DNA of 64,000 nucleotides from Clostridium sp. AM58-1XD (GTDB lineage Bacteria; Bacillota; Clostridia; Lachnospirales; Lachnospiraceae). Location: contig NZ_QSDR01000021.1 in the NCBI RefSeq assembly GCF_003464085.1, forward strand, positions 1 through 64,000, read 5' to 3'. Shown here piece after piece: positions 1 through 9,096 of this stretch. The position numbers were made by a program, and so were the translations under genes. The notes under the pieces were generated by a model. It did not search any database. It worked only from the letters and a program-made list of their open reading frames with translations, and was not told where the DNA came from. Position 1 is the first letter of the stretch; each line of letters starts with the position of its first letter.

Positions 1-152
1 ATAAATTCATTAACTTTTAGTTCCTACATGTTGCCTCAGACTTGATTTTGAGGTAAAATTTATTCATAAAAGTGATAATCGATACACCAACGGAGAATAA
101 ATACAGGAACACTCATTGAATTGAAGCAGAGTGAGCGAGGGGAGCAGATCAG

Positions 153-1164
153 ATGATTACGATTGCAGATGTGGCAAGAGAAGCTGGCGTATCAGTAGCA
201 ACTGTCAGCAGGGTATTAAATAAGAACGGTCCGGTATCGCCGGCAGCATTGGAAAAGGTACATATAGCAATTAATAAATTGAATTATCAGCCGAACGTCT
301 GGGGAAGACGGCTGAGAAAAAAGGAGAGCAGAATGCTGCTGATCTTTGTCCCTGCGATCAGCAATCCCTTTTATGCCGCCATTGTTTCCGGTATTGAGGA
401 TGAAGCCAGGAAGAACCGGTATGGCACGATGCTCTGTATTACGAATGGGGACAAGGTGAGAGAACGGGAGTTTATGGAGCTTTTGTTCGACGGCCAGGCC
501 GACGGGGCAGTGCTGCTTTGCGTCGATAAAGATGATAAGGATATAAAGAAAACAGCGGAGAAAGTTCCGCTTGTCCAATGTTGTGAATTCTGCGAGGACG
601 CAGATATTGCTCATGTAACGGTGGACAATTTTGAAGCGGCCAAGCAGGTGGTGCGCTATCTGCACAGCCTGGGGCATGAAAAAATAGGATTTATCGGCAG
701 CGTAAACCACTTTATAAGCAGTGAGGAACGCCAAAAAGGATATGAAGAAGCAATGAAAGAGGCCGGTCTTCCGGTACGGAACGAATATATGGTAAATGCT
801 GACCGGGATTACAGCTTTCAGAGCGGTATTGCCGCAGGCCGACAGCTTTTGAGCCTGAATGACAGGCCGACAGCCATATTTTGTATATCGGACGTACTGG
901 CGATGGGTGCGATCAGGGCGGCGGAAGGCATGGGAATAAAAATCAGCAGAGATTTGTCTGTCGTCGGATTCGACGATGTCGAATACGCTACCATGATGAA
1001 CCCCATGCTGACGACGGTCTCCCAGCTCTCTATTTACTGGGAAAGACAAGCGCAGGTATGCTTGTAGAGCAGATGAAACTGGAGAAAGAAAGGGAGCCAA
1101 AGGGTCTGTTTTCCTGGAACACAAACTGGTAATACGTGATTCTACAGCCGGGATACGGTTTTAG
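153..1164 (+). CDS. LacI/GalR-family transcriptional regulator (two frameshifts)
   Basis: Sugar-responsive repressor. The N-terminal helix-turn-helix (DVAREAGVSVATVSRVLN, residues about 5-22) is canonical LacI, followed by a periplasmic-binding-protein-like ligand domain. ATG at 153 follows GCGAGGGGAG. The first frame runs to 1067, but after LTTVSQ the family sequence continues in the next frame (YLLGKTSAGMLVEQ) and, after EREPKG, in the third (VFLEHKLVIRDSTAGIRF, stop 1162-1164). One missing base near 1026 (CCT reduced to CT, restoring the conserved QP) and one near 1102 (G run) explain both shifts. Repaired length is about 337 residues, normal for LacI. It sits 32 bases before the ABC operon it probably controls. 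Likely an intact gene with sequence errors. Confidence 0.85.
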
Positions 1165-1196
1165 AATAGAAAGTAAAAATAAAGGAGGAAGTAAGA

Positions 1197-2315
1197 ATGA
1201 AAAAAGTATTGGCGGTAGTATTGGCATCAACAATGGCAATGTCACTGGCTGCATGCTCAGGCTCAAAGCCGGCAGAAACAGCAGCTGCAACAGCAGCAGA
1301 GACAAAGGCAGAGGAGACGACTGCAAAAGAGGAAAAGGCAGAAGAGAGCAAGGAAGAGACAGAAGCAGAAGCTCCGGCAGCAGATTTAAAGGGTAAAATG
1401 ATGGGTGTTGTTACACCGTCTGCAGACCATGGTTTTACGGCAGAATCAATCAAGCACTGTGAAGCAGAGGTAAAGGAACTGGCAGAAAAGTATGGATTTG
1501 AATACAAATTCATGACAGCAGCAGAGTCTGGCGAGCAGAGCAACGCAGTAGAGACAATTCTCGGATTAAACCCAGATGTAATGGTACTTTGGCCTGTTAC
1601 AGGCGACGAGCTGAGAAGTGCTGCACAGCAGGTACAGGACGCAGACGTTCCGCTTATTATCTATGACCGTTTAATTGAAGGATTTGAGCCGACCAGCTGG
1701 ATTATGGGCGACAATGATGCCATCGGCGAGGGCGCAGGCGAGTATTTCACCGAGTACTTCAAAGACGATCTGGCAGCAGGCGAAGTAGGACTTCTGGAAT
1801 TTAAGGGCGATTCCTCTACGGTTCCGATGCAGCGTTCCAATGGTTTCTGGAAAACAGCAGACAAGAACTTTAAGAAAATTCAGGAATTCTCCACTGACTG
1901 GAGCCAGCAGAAGGCTATGGAGCAGATGGAAGACTTCTTAAATACAAAGAGCGTTGAAGAAATTGAATCTGTAAAAGCAATCTTTACCCATGACGATGAA
2001 ATCGTATTCGGTATTGTAGAAGCATTAAAGAATTACAACGGACCTGCAAAATTAAACATCAAACTGGTTTCCGGCGTATCCGCAGGCGAAGGCTTCATGA
2101 ACTTATATGAGAATTCCGGTCTGGAAGGTATTGATTTCATGACATATACATTCTCACCATCCATGGTTCGTGACGCAGTTGATTTAGGACTGAAAGTAAT
2201 GCAGGGTGAAACTCTGGATGCCAGCTACTTAATTCCTACCGAAATGATTGATAAGACAAACTATAAAGAATATATGGAATCTGATGTTTATAAGATTCGT
2301 TACAGCTTACAGTAA
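1197..2315 (+). CDS. Sugar ABC transporter substrate-binding lipoprotein (RbsB/PBP type 1)
   Basis: Extracellular sugar receptor of a ribose-type ABC importer, 372 residues. The signal peptide ends in the lipobox LAAC with Cys20, followed by an Ala/Glu/Lys/Thr-rich linker (about residues 23-62) typical of clostridial surface lipoproteins, then a type 1 periplasmic-binding fold starting LKGKMMGVVTPSADHGFTAE. DVPLIIYDRLI and the FTHDDEIVFGIVEAL segment are family-like. The ATG follows AAAGGAGGAAG. First structural gene after the LacI regulator, ahead of ATPase and permease. The ligand cannot be read from sequence; the dehydrogenase and isomerase downstream suggest an unusual sugar or polyol rather than ribose. 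Confidence 0.9.
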   Translation: MKKVLAVVLASTMAMSLAACSGSKPAETAAATAAETKAEETTAKEEKAEESKEETEAEAPAADLKGKMMGVVTPSADHGFTAESIKHCEAEVKELAEKYGFEYKFMTAAESGEQSNAVETILGLNPDVMVLWPVTGDELRSAAQQVQDADVPLIIYDRLIEGFEPTSWIMGDNDAIGEGAGEYFTEYFKDDLAAGEVGLLEFKGDSSTVPMQRSNGFWKTADKNFKKIQEFSTDWSQQKAMEQMEDFLNTKSVEEIESVKAIFTHDDEIVFGIVEALKNYNGPAKLNIKLVSGVSAGEGFMNLYENSGLEGIDFMTYTFSPSMVRDAVDLGLKVMQGETLDASYLIPTEMIDKTNYKEYMESDVYKIRYSLQ

Positions 2316-2321
2316 GCCCAT

Positions 2322-2356
2322 AAGCCGGTCGGTTTTTAACCGGCCGGCTTTTCTAT
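2322..2356 (+). terminator. Intrinsic terminator-like hairpin between binding protein and ATPase
   Basis: AAGCCGGTCGG, loop TTTTTAA, CCGGCCGGCTT, then TTCT: an 11-bp stem with one G-T pair. It lies 7 bases after the binding-protein stop and is more likely an attenuator that lowers ATPase/permease expression than the operon end. Confidence 0.75.
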
Positions 2357-2498
2357 CACAGATGATTGTGCCTGCGATAGAAAAGCGCTGCGTGTGTTGC
2401 ACTGAGGCGGAAGGGAATCATGTCGCTGCAGCGGCCCCGCCGCAGGTATTGATTACGCTGCTGCGTAATCGTTCTTGAATTAAAGGAGGTTCTACTAC

Positions 2499-4000
2499 AT
2501 GAACTTGGAAATGAAGAATATAAGCAAGCAATTTGGCCCGGTTGCCGCATTGCAGGATGTGAGTTTCCAGACAGGACCGGGAGAAATCCACGGCCTTTTG
2601 GGAGAGAATGGTGCAGGCAAGACCACATTGATGAATATCCTGTCAGGAAATTTTCCTCCCACCTCCGGGAAAATCATAATCGATGGGAAAGAAATTACGG
2701 ATATGACTCCGCAAAAGTCAATGGAAATGAAAATTCGTTTTATCCATCAGGAACTGAACCTTTGCAATGATCTGAAGGTTTATGAAAATATGTTCCTGGG
2801 AGAAGAACTTACGAATAAAGCAGGTGTAGTGGATAAAAAAACCGAGATTAAAAGGGCGCAGGAAGTTCTGGACAGCATGAATGTGCAGATCGATGCCAAA
2901 GCGCTGGTGGCGGATCTGGAAACGGCTAAAAAGCAGCTTGTCGAGATTGCCAAAGCTCTTTTATTCCAGTCTGAACTGATTATTATGGATGAGCCGACCA
3001 CTGCCCTCAATAACCAGGAAATTGAAAACCTGTTTTCCATTATGAGGGGGCTTCAGGAACAGAAGGTAAGTTTATTTATATCTCCCATAAAATGCCGGAG
3101 ATATTTACCATATGTGACCGCTATACGGTGCTGAGAGACGGACGGTTTATTGAAAGTGGTCTGATTAAGGATATCGATGAACACAAGGCCACGGAGCTGT
3201 TAATTGGAAAGACATTTATTAATGCCAACTTAAAAGAGCAGCAGGAACCGTGTATGAAGGATGAAGTTCTGATGTCGGTTAAGAACTTATGCGGAGAGAC
3301 CTTTGAGGACATCTCATTTGACCTCCATAAAGGAGAAGTAATCGCTGTTACAGGTCTGCAGGGGGCTGGAAGCGGCGAACTCGCTACGGCCATTTTCGGT
3401 GCGACCGGCGTAAAGAGCGGCACGGTGGAGACGAAAAACGGAAAGCTGAATACGAAGAGCATATTAAACGTTATGAGACATGGAGTAGCAATGATTCCAT
3501 GCAACAGAAAAGAGAGAGGAATTCTCCCGGATTTGAGTATCAGAGATAACAATTCCGCAGCTTATTTTACACTGCTGCACAAGAAACTTATTATCAGTAA
3601 TAAGGAAGAGACGGAACGTTTTGAGAAAAACCGGAAGAAAATGGAAATAAAAGTGGGCAGTGAAAAGGACCCGATTACATCTCTGTCAGGAGGGAACCAG
3701 CAGAAAGTAATTGTCGGCCGATGGCTGGAAACAAACGCTGATGTGCTGATTATGGACAATCCGACACAGGGAATAGACGTAGGGGCAAAATATTCGATCT
3801 ACCGGCTGATTCTGGAACTGGCTTCTCAGGGAAAGGGAATTCTGGTTTTCAGTACGGAATTTCCGGAAATTTATCAGATAGCAGACCGCTGCATCGTCAT
3901 GTATAAGGGGAAAATCAGCGGCACCCTCGGCAGACAGGAAATGGATGAGACCAGAATGATGGCGCTTTCCACAGGTACAAAAATGGAGGTACGGAAATGA
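2499..4000 (+). CDS. Sugar ABC transporter ATP-binding protein, RbsA/MglA type (frameshift)
   Basis: Tandem-NBD ATPase that powers the importer. First domain Walker A GENGAGKTT (residues about 35-43) and Walker B LIIMDEPTTALNN; second domain has degenerate P-loop GLQGAGSGE, signature LSGGNQQKV and LIMDNPTQGIDVGAK. The open frame breaks at about 3071: LQEQKVS should be followed by FIYISHKMPEIFTICDRY, which is in the next frame. Adding one T to the TTT at 3071-3073 restores this. Repaired length about 500 residues, normal for the family. Odd point: the second Walker B reads DNPTQGID where most relatives have DEPTRGID. Start ATG 2499 follows AAAGGAGGT. Overlaps the permease start by four bases (ATGA). 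Confidence 0.9.
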
Positions 4001-4964
4001 ATACGACAAATAAGGATTTCAAGCATATCTGGCAGAATATAACAACTAATTACAGCCATTGGCTGAGCTTCGTTTTATTGATGATTGTAGCGGTTGTGAT
4101 CAATCCATCGTTTCTATCGTTTACCAATCTGACCAACCAGTTTGTACAGGGAGCAATTGTAGGAATCTGCGCCATGGGAATGAGCCTTGTTATTTCCGCA
4201 GGAATGATTGACCTTTCCGTAGGTTCCTCCGTAGCTCTTGTCTCAGGACTTGGAATTCTGCTTCTGAACAGAACGCAGAGCATCGTTCTGTGCCTTTTGT
4301 TCTGCCTGGGATTTGGTCTGTTATTGGGCCTGTTCAATGGTCTGTTTATTACAAAGGGAAATATTGCGCCTTTCATCGTGACGCTTGCTACGTTCTCCGC
4401 ATACCGCTCTATTATTACACAGCTGGGCCAGGGCGGACCGTTTACCGTAGACAAATCCATGTATGATGCATTCCGCAGCGTGGCGGCAGGAAAAATTTTC
4501 GGTATTCCTCACCTGATGATTATTTTTATACTCATCACCCTGCTTACCGGATTTATTATGAGCAAGACAAAATTCGGCCGTTATGTCTATGCCGTCGGAT
4601 CCAATCAACAGGCGGCCAGACTGGCAGGAATCAAGGTGGGAAATGTAAGGCTCTTATCTACGCATATGCAGGAATTCTGTATGGATTGGCAGCGTTTCTT
4701 TTGGCAAGCCGTCTTACTTCCATTCAGGCGGCCAGCGCAGGCGACGGATATGAAATGGATGCCATCGCTGCCGTTGCAATCGGCGGAACATCGATGGAGG
4801 GCGGCCGCGGCAAGATTATCGGAACGTTTTTAGGCGTCCTGATGCTGCGCATTATTCAGACAATTCTGGTTATGGCAAATGTACCTCCGTTCCTGAATGG
4901 ACTGGTACGCGGTATTGTAATCCTGGTTGCCGTACTCGCTCAGACGAAGAAAAAGAATAAATAA
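3997..4964 (+). CDS. Sugar ABC transporter permease, RbsC type (frameshift)
   Basis: Integral membrane permease of the importer, about 322 residues after repair. Family features include VQGAIVGICAMGMSLVISAG, MIDLSVGSSVAL and the late block AGDGYEMDAIAAVAIGGTSM. After GIKVGNVRLL the frame is lost; the continuation IYAYAGILYGLAAFLLASRL is in the next frame, so one A is missing at about 4656 (TTAATC read as TTATC). Begins at ATG 3997, overlapping the ATPase stop, so translationally coupled. Predicted multiple membrane helices. Transport substrate unknown. Confidence 0.9.
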
Positions 4965-5004
4965 ATGATAAGCTGCAGAAGGAAAGGGGAAGAGGGGAGA
5001 TATT

Positions 5005-6041
5005 ATGTTTAAAATAGGTATAATCGGATGTGGAAAAATTGCTCAGGTACGTCATATACCGGAGTATGCAGATCATGATGAGGCAGTTCTGGCGGGATTC
5101 TATGACCTGAATCAGAAGAGAGCAGAAGAACTGGCAGCCCAATATGGCGGCAGAGTATTCAACTCTTATGAGGCGCTCCTGGCGGACCCCGGCATTGACG
5201 CAGTCAGCGTCTGCGTGGCTAACAGCGCCCATGCGGAGATTACGATGGCGGCTTTAAGGGCCGGTAAGCATGTTCTGTGTGAAAAACCGATGGCGATGTC
5301 GTTAAAGGAGTGCGAAGACATGGTTCGTACGGCCAGAGAAGCCGGACGGTTCCTTATGATTGGCCACAACCAGAGGCTGGCAAAAGCTCATGCCAGAGCC
5401 AGAAAGCTGATTGAAGAAGGCTGATTGGGGATATTGTGACCTTCAAGACAAATTTCGCTCACGGGGGACCGGAGACCTGGAGCATTGATCCTGGCAGAGC
5501 CGTATGGTTTTTTGACAAGGACAAAGCCGTGTTAGGCGCCATGGCCGATCTGGGTATACATAAAACCGATTTGATTCAGTTTTTGACAGGCTCGAGAGTA
5601 GTCGAGGTTATGGCTTATCTGGGAACAATCGATAAACGGGGAGCCGATGGGAAACTGATCGGGGTGGACGACAACGCGATCTGTATTTACAGAATGGAAA
5701 GCGGCTGTATGGGAACGATGACAGCCAGCTGGACCTGCTATGGAGAAGAGGATAATTCTACTATTTTATATGGAACAAAAGGCGTAATGAAAATATACAG
5801 CGATCCTGCACATTCGATCATTGTGGAGATGAAGGATGGTGAGAAGATCCTGTATGATATCGATAAGATACAGACGAATGACAACCAGACGAAATCGGGC
5901 GTGATCGATCTGTTTATGGAGTGCCTCGTGACAAATACCCCGCCAGAAATCAGCGGAGAAGAAGCGTTAGCGGCGATGAGAGCGGTATTTGCGGCTGTGG
6001 AGAGTTCAGAGACAGGAAAGAGCATTAAGATTGCGCAGTAG
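5005..6041 (+). CDS. Gfo/Idh/MocA-family oxidoreductase (frameshift)
   Basis: NAD(P)-dependent sugar or polyol dehydrogenase. The N-terminal Rossmann motif is IGIIGCGKIAQVRH and the family EKP motif is CEKPMAMS, with the conserved DLGIHKTDLIQFL in the C-terminal domain. The first frame stops at 5424 (IEEG-stop); the continuation LIGDIVTFKTNFAHGGPE is in the next frame, giving about 345 residues in total. A single missing base in GAAGG at 5419-5420 explains it. Forty bases downstream of the permease, RBS GGGGAGAT. Together with the downstream TIM-barrel enzyme it forms the usual pair for oxidation and isomerisation of inositol-like or rare sugars; the precise substrate is not known. Confidence 0.88.
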
Positions 6042-6094
6042 CTGCAGCAAAAGGCAGCGGGTGTGCGAAAAATATGGCGAGTGGAGGAAATAAC

Positions 6095-7009
6095 ATGAAA
6101 CTGGGACTTGTAAGTGCGATTTTGGATTGGATGTCCTTTGAGGAAATGATTGATACGGTCAGCAGACTTGGATATGAGTGCGTGGAAGTGGCCTGTTGGC
6201 CAAACGGCAAGGCAGAGCGCCGCTACGCAGGCGTCAGCCATATTGATGTAGATGGGCTGGATGATGAAAAGGCAGCTTATATTCAGTCTTACTGCAGGGA
6301 TAAGGGCGTTGAGATATCGTCTCTGGCATTTTATCCGAATACGATGGACGGCAATCTGGAGAAAAGGGCGGCAAATATTGAGCATCTGAAAAAGGTAATC
6401 CTGGCTTCAGAAAAGCTCGGTGTCGGCATGGTTACGACTTTTATCGGACGCGACCAGACCAAAACCGTTGAAGAAAATATGGAGCTATTCAAGGAAATAT
6501 GGCCGGATATTATCCGCCTGGCAGAAGATCATAAGGTCAAGGTGGCAATTGAAAACTGCCCGATGCTGTTCGGAGCAGAGCAGTGGCCGGGAGGACAGAA
6601 TCTGGCGACGACTCCAAAAATATGGAAAGAAATGTTTGAAGCAATCCCCAGCGACTGCTTTGGACTGAATTATGATCCCAGCCATTTTGTATGGCAGATG
6701 ATGGATTATATCAGGCCGATGTATGAATTTAAGGATAAAATTTTCCATGTTCATTATAAGGATATAAAGCTTTACCGCGACAGACTGGACCGGGTGGGCA
6801 CCATGGCATACCCGCTGGAATATATGGCGCCGAAGCTTCCTGGTTTGGGAGATGTGGACTGGGCGAAGTATGTGAGCGCACTGACGGATATTGGGTATAA
6901 GGGATATACGTGCGTGGAAGTGGAAGACAAAAGCTTTGAGGAGACGAGAGAAGATGTGATCAGAAGCCTCGTTCTCAGCAAACGATATCTGGGGCAGTTC
7001 ATTGTATAA
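6095..7009 (+). CDS. Sugar phosphate isomerase/epimerase (AP endonuclease 2-like TIM barrel)
   Basis: 304-residue xylose-isomerase-like TIM barrel. Probable metal ligands lie in the typical places: Glu in VAIENCPM, Asp/His in NYDPSHFVWQ, His in FHVHYKD and Glu in VEVED. Start chosen at ATG 6095 because GTGGAGGAAATAAC lies just upstream; an in-frame ATG at 6074 has no ribosome site. Last gene of the LacI/ABC/dehydrogenase group and followed by a terminator. Relatives act on ketoses, keto-inositols or hydroxypyruvate; only the fold is secure here. Confidence 0.88.
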   Translation: MKLGLVSAILDWMSFEEMIDTVSRLGYECVEVACWPNGKAERRYAGVSHIDVDGLDDEKAAYIQSYCRDKGVEISSLAFYPNTMDGNLEKRAANIEHLKKVILASEKLGVGMVTTFIGRDQTKTVEENMELFKEIWPDIIRLAEDHKVKVAIENCPMLFGAEQWPGGQNLATTPKIWKEMFEAIPSDCFGLNYDPSHFVWQMMDYIRPMYEFKDKIFHVHYKDIKLYRDRLDRVGTMAYPLEYMAPKLPGLGDVDWAKYVSALTDIGYKGYTCVEVEDKSFEETREDVIRSLVLSKRYLGQFIV

Positions 7010-7126
7010 ACGATAGCTGTGTGCATCGAAATGAAAAGTTTTTAACTGTATATTATTTGTCAGGTTTTTGTCGTTCCCGTCCGCTTTATGGGGCGGAAAA
7101 TGAGGGAGGAATAAAGAATCGTACAT

Positions 7127-7173
7127 AAAAGGCCGCACCGGGTGCAGAAATGATGAAACCGGGCGGCTTTTTT
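7127..7173 (+). terminator. Intrinsic terminator of the first sugar operon
   Basis: AAAAGGCCGC pairs with GCGGCTTTT across a 26-base loop, followed by T6 at 7168-7173. The inner ACCGGG blocks may extend the structure. It is directly followed by the CACTTCCAGGAAAG motif. Confidence 0.7.
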
Positions 7174-7197
7174 CACTTCCAGGAAAGACCTTGTTCT
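7174..7197 (+). repeat. Terminator-associated motif, copy 1
   Basis: CACTTCCAGGAAAG followed by ACCTTGTTCT, beginning at the end of a terminator T-run. Same motif at 17463, 33942, 40053, 49652 and 55133. Confidence 0.6.
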
Positions 7198-7380
7198 GAA
7201 CAGAAGAAACGGTATAACGGTATAAAATGACACGATCAAGACTTGGCGGAAGTATTTAAGACGCGGTGCGAGTCATATAATTGTACTTAGTGATATCTTA
7301 CACAGGCTGATACAAAATATATGGAATTTTCTTTTCATATTCTGTATAATAATAGAAAGTTCCCTAAATGGGGGAAAGGC

Positions 7381-7409
7381 TTGACATTTCAATAAAAAAG
7401 AAGTAAAAG
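7381..7409 (+). promoter_or_regulatory. Candidate SigA promoter for murC
   Basis: TTGACA at 7381-7386, 17-base spacer, weak -10 TAAAAG at 7404-7409, 38 bases before the chosen start codon. The -10 is poor, so the call is tentative; an upstream TATAAT at 7345 is an alternative. Confidence 0.35.
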
Positions 7410-7446
7410 TAAGTGAAATCATACAGAAAAAAGGATGGGAAACATT

Positions 7447-8825
7447 ATGTATCAGATAGATTTTAAAACACCGTGCCATATTCATTTTATAGGGATCGGG
7501 GGCATCAGCATGAGCGGCCTGGCAGAAATCCTTCTGGATGAGGGATTTACGGTATCCGGGTCCGATGCGAAGCAGACAGAACTGACCGATCATCTGGAAG
7601 CGAAAGGGGCGCAGGTATTTTACGGGCAGAGAGCGTCAAACATCGGAGACGGAATCGACGTAGTCGTATATACGGCGGCAATCCACAAAGACAATCCTGA
7701 ATTTGAAGCCGTTGTGGAAAAAGATATCCCAATGCTGACAAGGGCAGAACTGTTGGGGCAGATGATGAAAAATTACAAACAGGCCCTGGGAATTTCCGGT
7801 ACTCATGGAAAGACCACGACAACCTCTATGATCACCGAGGTTCTGCTGGCGGCCGATCAGGATCCAACCGTTTCCGTAGGCGGGATTCTGCCGTCCATAG
7901 GCGGGAATATCCGCGTGGGCGGCCCTGATTTATTCGTTACAGAAGCGTGTGAGTATACAAACAGCTTCCTGTCATTTTATCCGACAATGGAGATTATTCT
8001 GAATATAGAAGCGGACCATCTGGATTTCTTCAAGGATCTGGCCGATATCAGGCGTTCTTTCCGCCTGTTTGCAGAGAAACTTCCTGTTCACGGACTGCTG
8101 GTTATTAACAATGATATCGAGCAGGTAGAAGAGATTACGAAAGGCCTTCCGTGCCGTGTTGTGACATTTGGACAGTCTGAGGGCAGCGATTACAGATCGG
8201 TCAATGTCCGCCACGACGCGTATGCGAGAGCGGAATTTGACCTGATTAAGGAAGGCAGGGAAATGGGACACATCGTTTTGGGCGTGAGTGGAGACCATAA
8301 TGTTTCGAACGCGTTAGCCGCGGTTGCGGTCTGCCTGGAACTGGGAGTTCCCATGAAGCAGATTCAGGACGGACTTCATAAATTTACCGGTACGAACAGG
8401 CGGTTTGAAAAGAAGGGAGAGATCGGCGGCGTTACGATTATTGATGATTATGCCCATCATCCAAGTGAGATCCGGGCGACTCTTTCCGCTGCCAGAAATT
8501 ATCCTCATAAGAAGCTGTGGTGCGTCTTCCAGCCGCATACATATACGAGAACAAAGGCATTTATGGACGAATTTGCAAAAGCGCTGTCCATGGCGGATGA
8601 GGTGATTCTGGCGGATATCTATGCGGCCAGAGAAACCGACAATCTGGCATAAGTTCTGGAGATTTAGCCGATAAAATAGAAGAATTGGGGACCAGGACGC
8701 AGTATATCCCGTCTTTTGACGAAATTGAAACATTTATTTTAGAAAAATGTGTCAACGGTGATTTGTTGATAACTATGGGGGCTGGAGATATCGTAAAAGT
8801 GGGAGAAAAGCTGTTGGGTCTTTAA
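7447..8825 (+). CDS. murC: UDP-N-acetylmuramate--L-alanine ligase MurC (frameshift)
   Basis: Cytoplasmic ligase adding L-Ala to UDP-MurNAc in peptidoglycan synthesis. N-terminal GIGGISMSGLAEIL, ATP loop GTHGKTTT (residues about 118-125), and TNRRFE with DDYAHHPSEI in the C-terminal half are diagnostic. ATG 7447 was chosen over 7435 because AAGGATGGG gives good spacing. The frame stops at 8652 inside the C-terminal domain (ETDNLA-stop); the next frame supplies GISSGDLADKIEELGTR and runs to GEKLLGL at 8825. One missing G in GGC at about 8646 explains this. Repaired length about 459 residues, normal. murC is essential, so a real null here is implausible. Confidence 0.93.
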
Positions 8826-8826
8826 G

Positions 8827-9025
8827 TTATCCACATTATCCACATAGTTTTCAACATTTTATGTAAAGAAGCTATGTGGATTTTTTGATTTACATAATAA
8901 ATTAACAGATAATATTTTTGATATTGAAAATTACAGTATTTCGACATAAAATTACAAGATATTGAAGATTATGTTAACTTATTATCCCCGTTATCCACAT
9001 TATCCACAATAGGGATGGTGGATAA
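8827..9025. promoter_or_regulatory. DnaA-box cluster with AT-rich tract upstream of dnaD
   Basis: Four perfect TTATCCACA boxes in two tandem pairs (8827-8835, 8836-8844; 8991-8999, 9000-9008), a near match TTATCCCCG at 8982-8990 and TTATCCACC on the minus strand at 9017-9025. Between the pairs is about 95 bases of very AT-rich DNA with direct repeats: GATATTGAARATTA at 8920 and 8958, AAAATTACA at 8927 and 8948. There is no dnaA gene nearby, so a DnaA-controlled promoter or DnaA reservoir is more likely than oriC, but origin-like activity is not excluded. Confidence 0.75.
8838..8886 (+). terminator. Terminator of murC overlapping a DnaA box
   Basis: ATCCACATAG (8838-8847) and CTATGTGGAT (8872-8881) form a perfect 10-bp stem with a 24-base loop, followed by T6. 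The left arm contains most of the second DnaA box, so terminator and DnaA binding share bases. Confidence 0.7.
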
Positions 9026-9054
9026 GTCGCCCTATTTTCTTTTTAAAAATGGTG

Positions 9055-9063
9055 TGATATGAT
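9055..9063 (+). promoter_or_regulatory. Candidate extended -10 promoter of dnaD
   Basis: TGATATGAT (TGn plus TATGAT) 34 bases before the GTG start of dnaD, no good -35. The minus-strand DnaA box at 9017-9025 lies just upstream, a suitable place for DnaA control. Confidence 0.4.
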
Positions 9064-9096
9064 AGGAACATAGAAAAGAGAGGGGAGTTTTGTACC

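Larger units (their letters stand above)
7010..7446. other. Intergenic region before murC
   Basis: No convincing gene. It contains the terminator of the first operon (7127-7173), one copy of the terminator-associated motif (7174-7197), a TATAAT hexamer at 7345-7350 without a good -35 box, and a TTGACA at 7381-7386 upstream of murC. Confidence 0.6.

Noticed and set aside
216..1124. 302-codon open frame on the minus strand opposite the first LacI gene
   Set aside because: Antisense to a clear LacI regulator, low-complexity Cys/His/Arg composition, no recognisable domain.
8827..9025. Calling the DnaA-box region the chromosomal origin
   Set aside because: No dnaA, dnaN, rpmH or recF nearby, and no clear DnaA-trio element next to the boxes. 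Regulation or DnaA titration is the safer reading.
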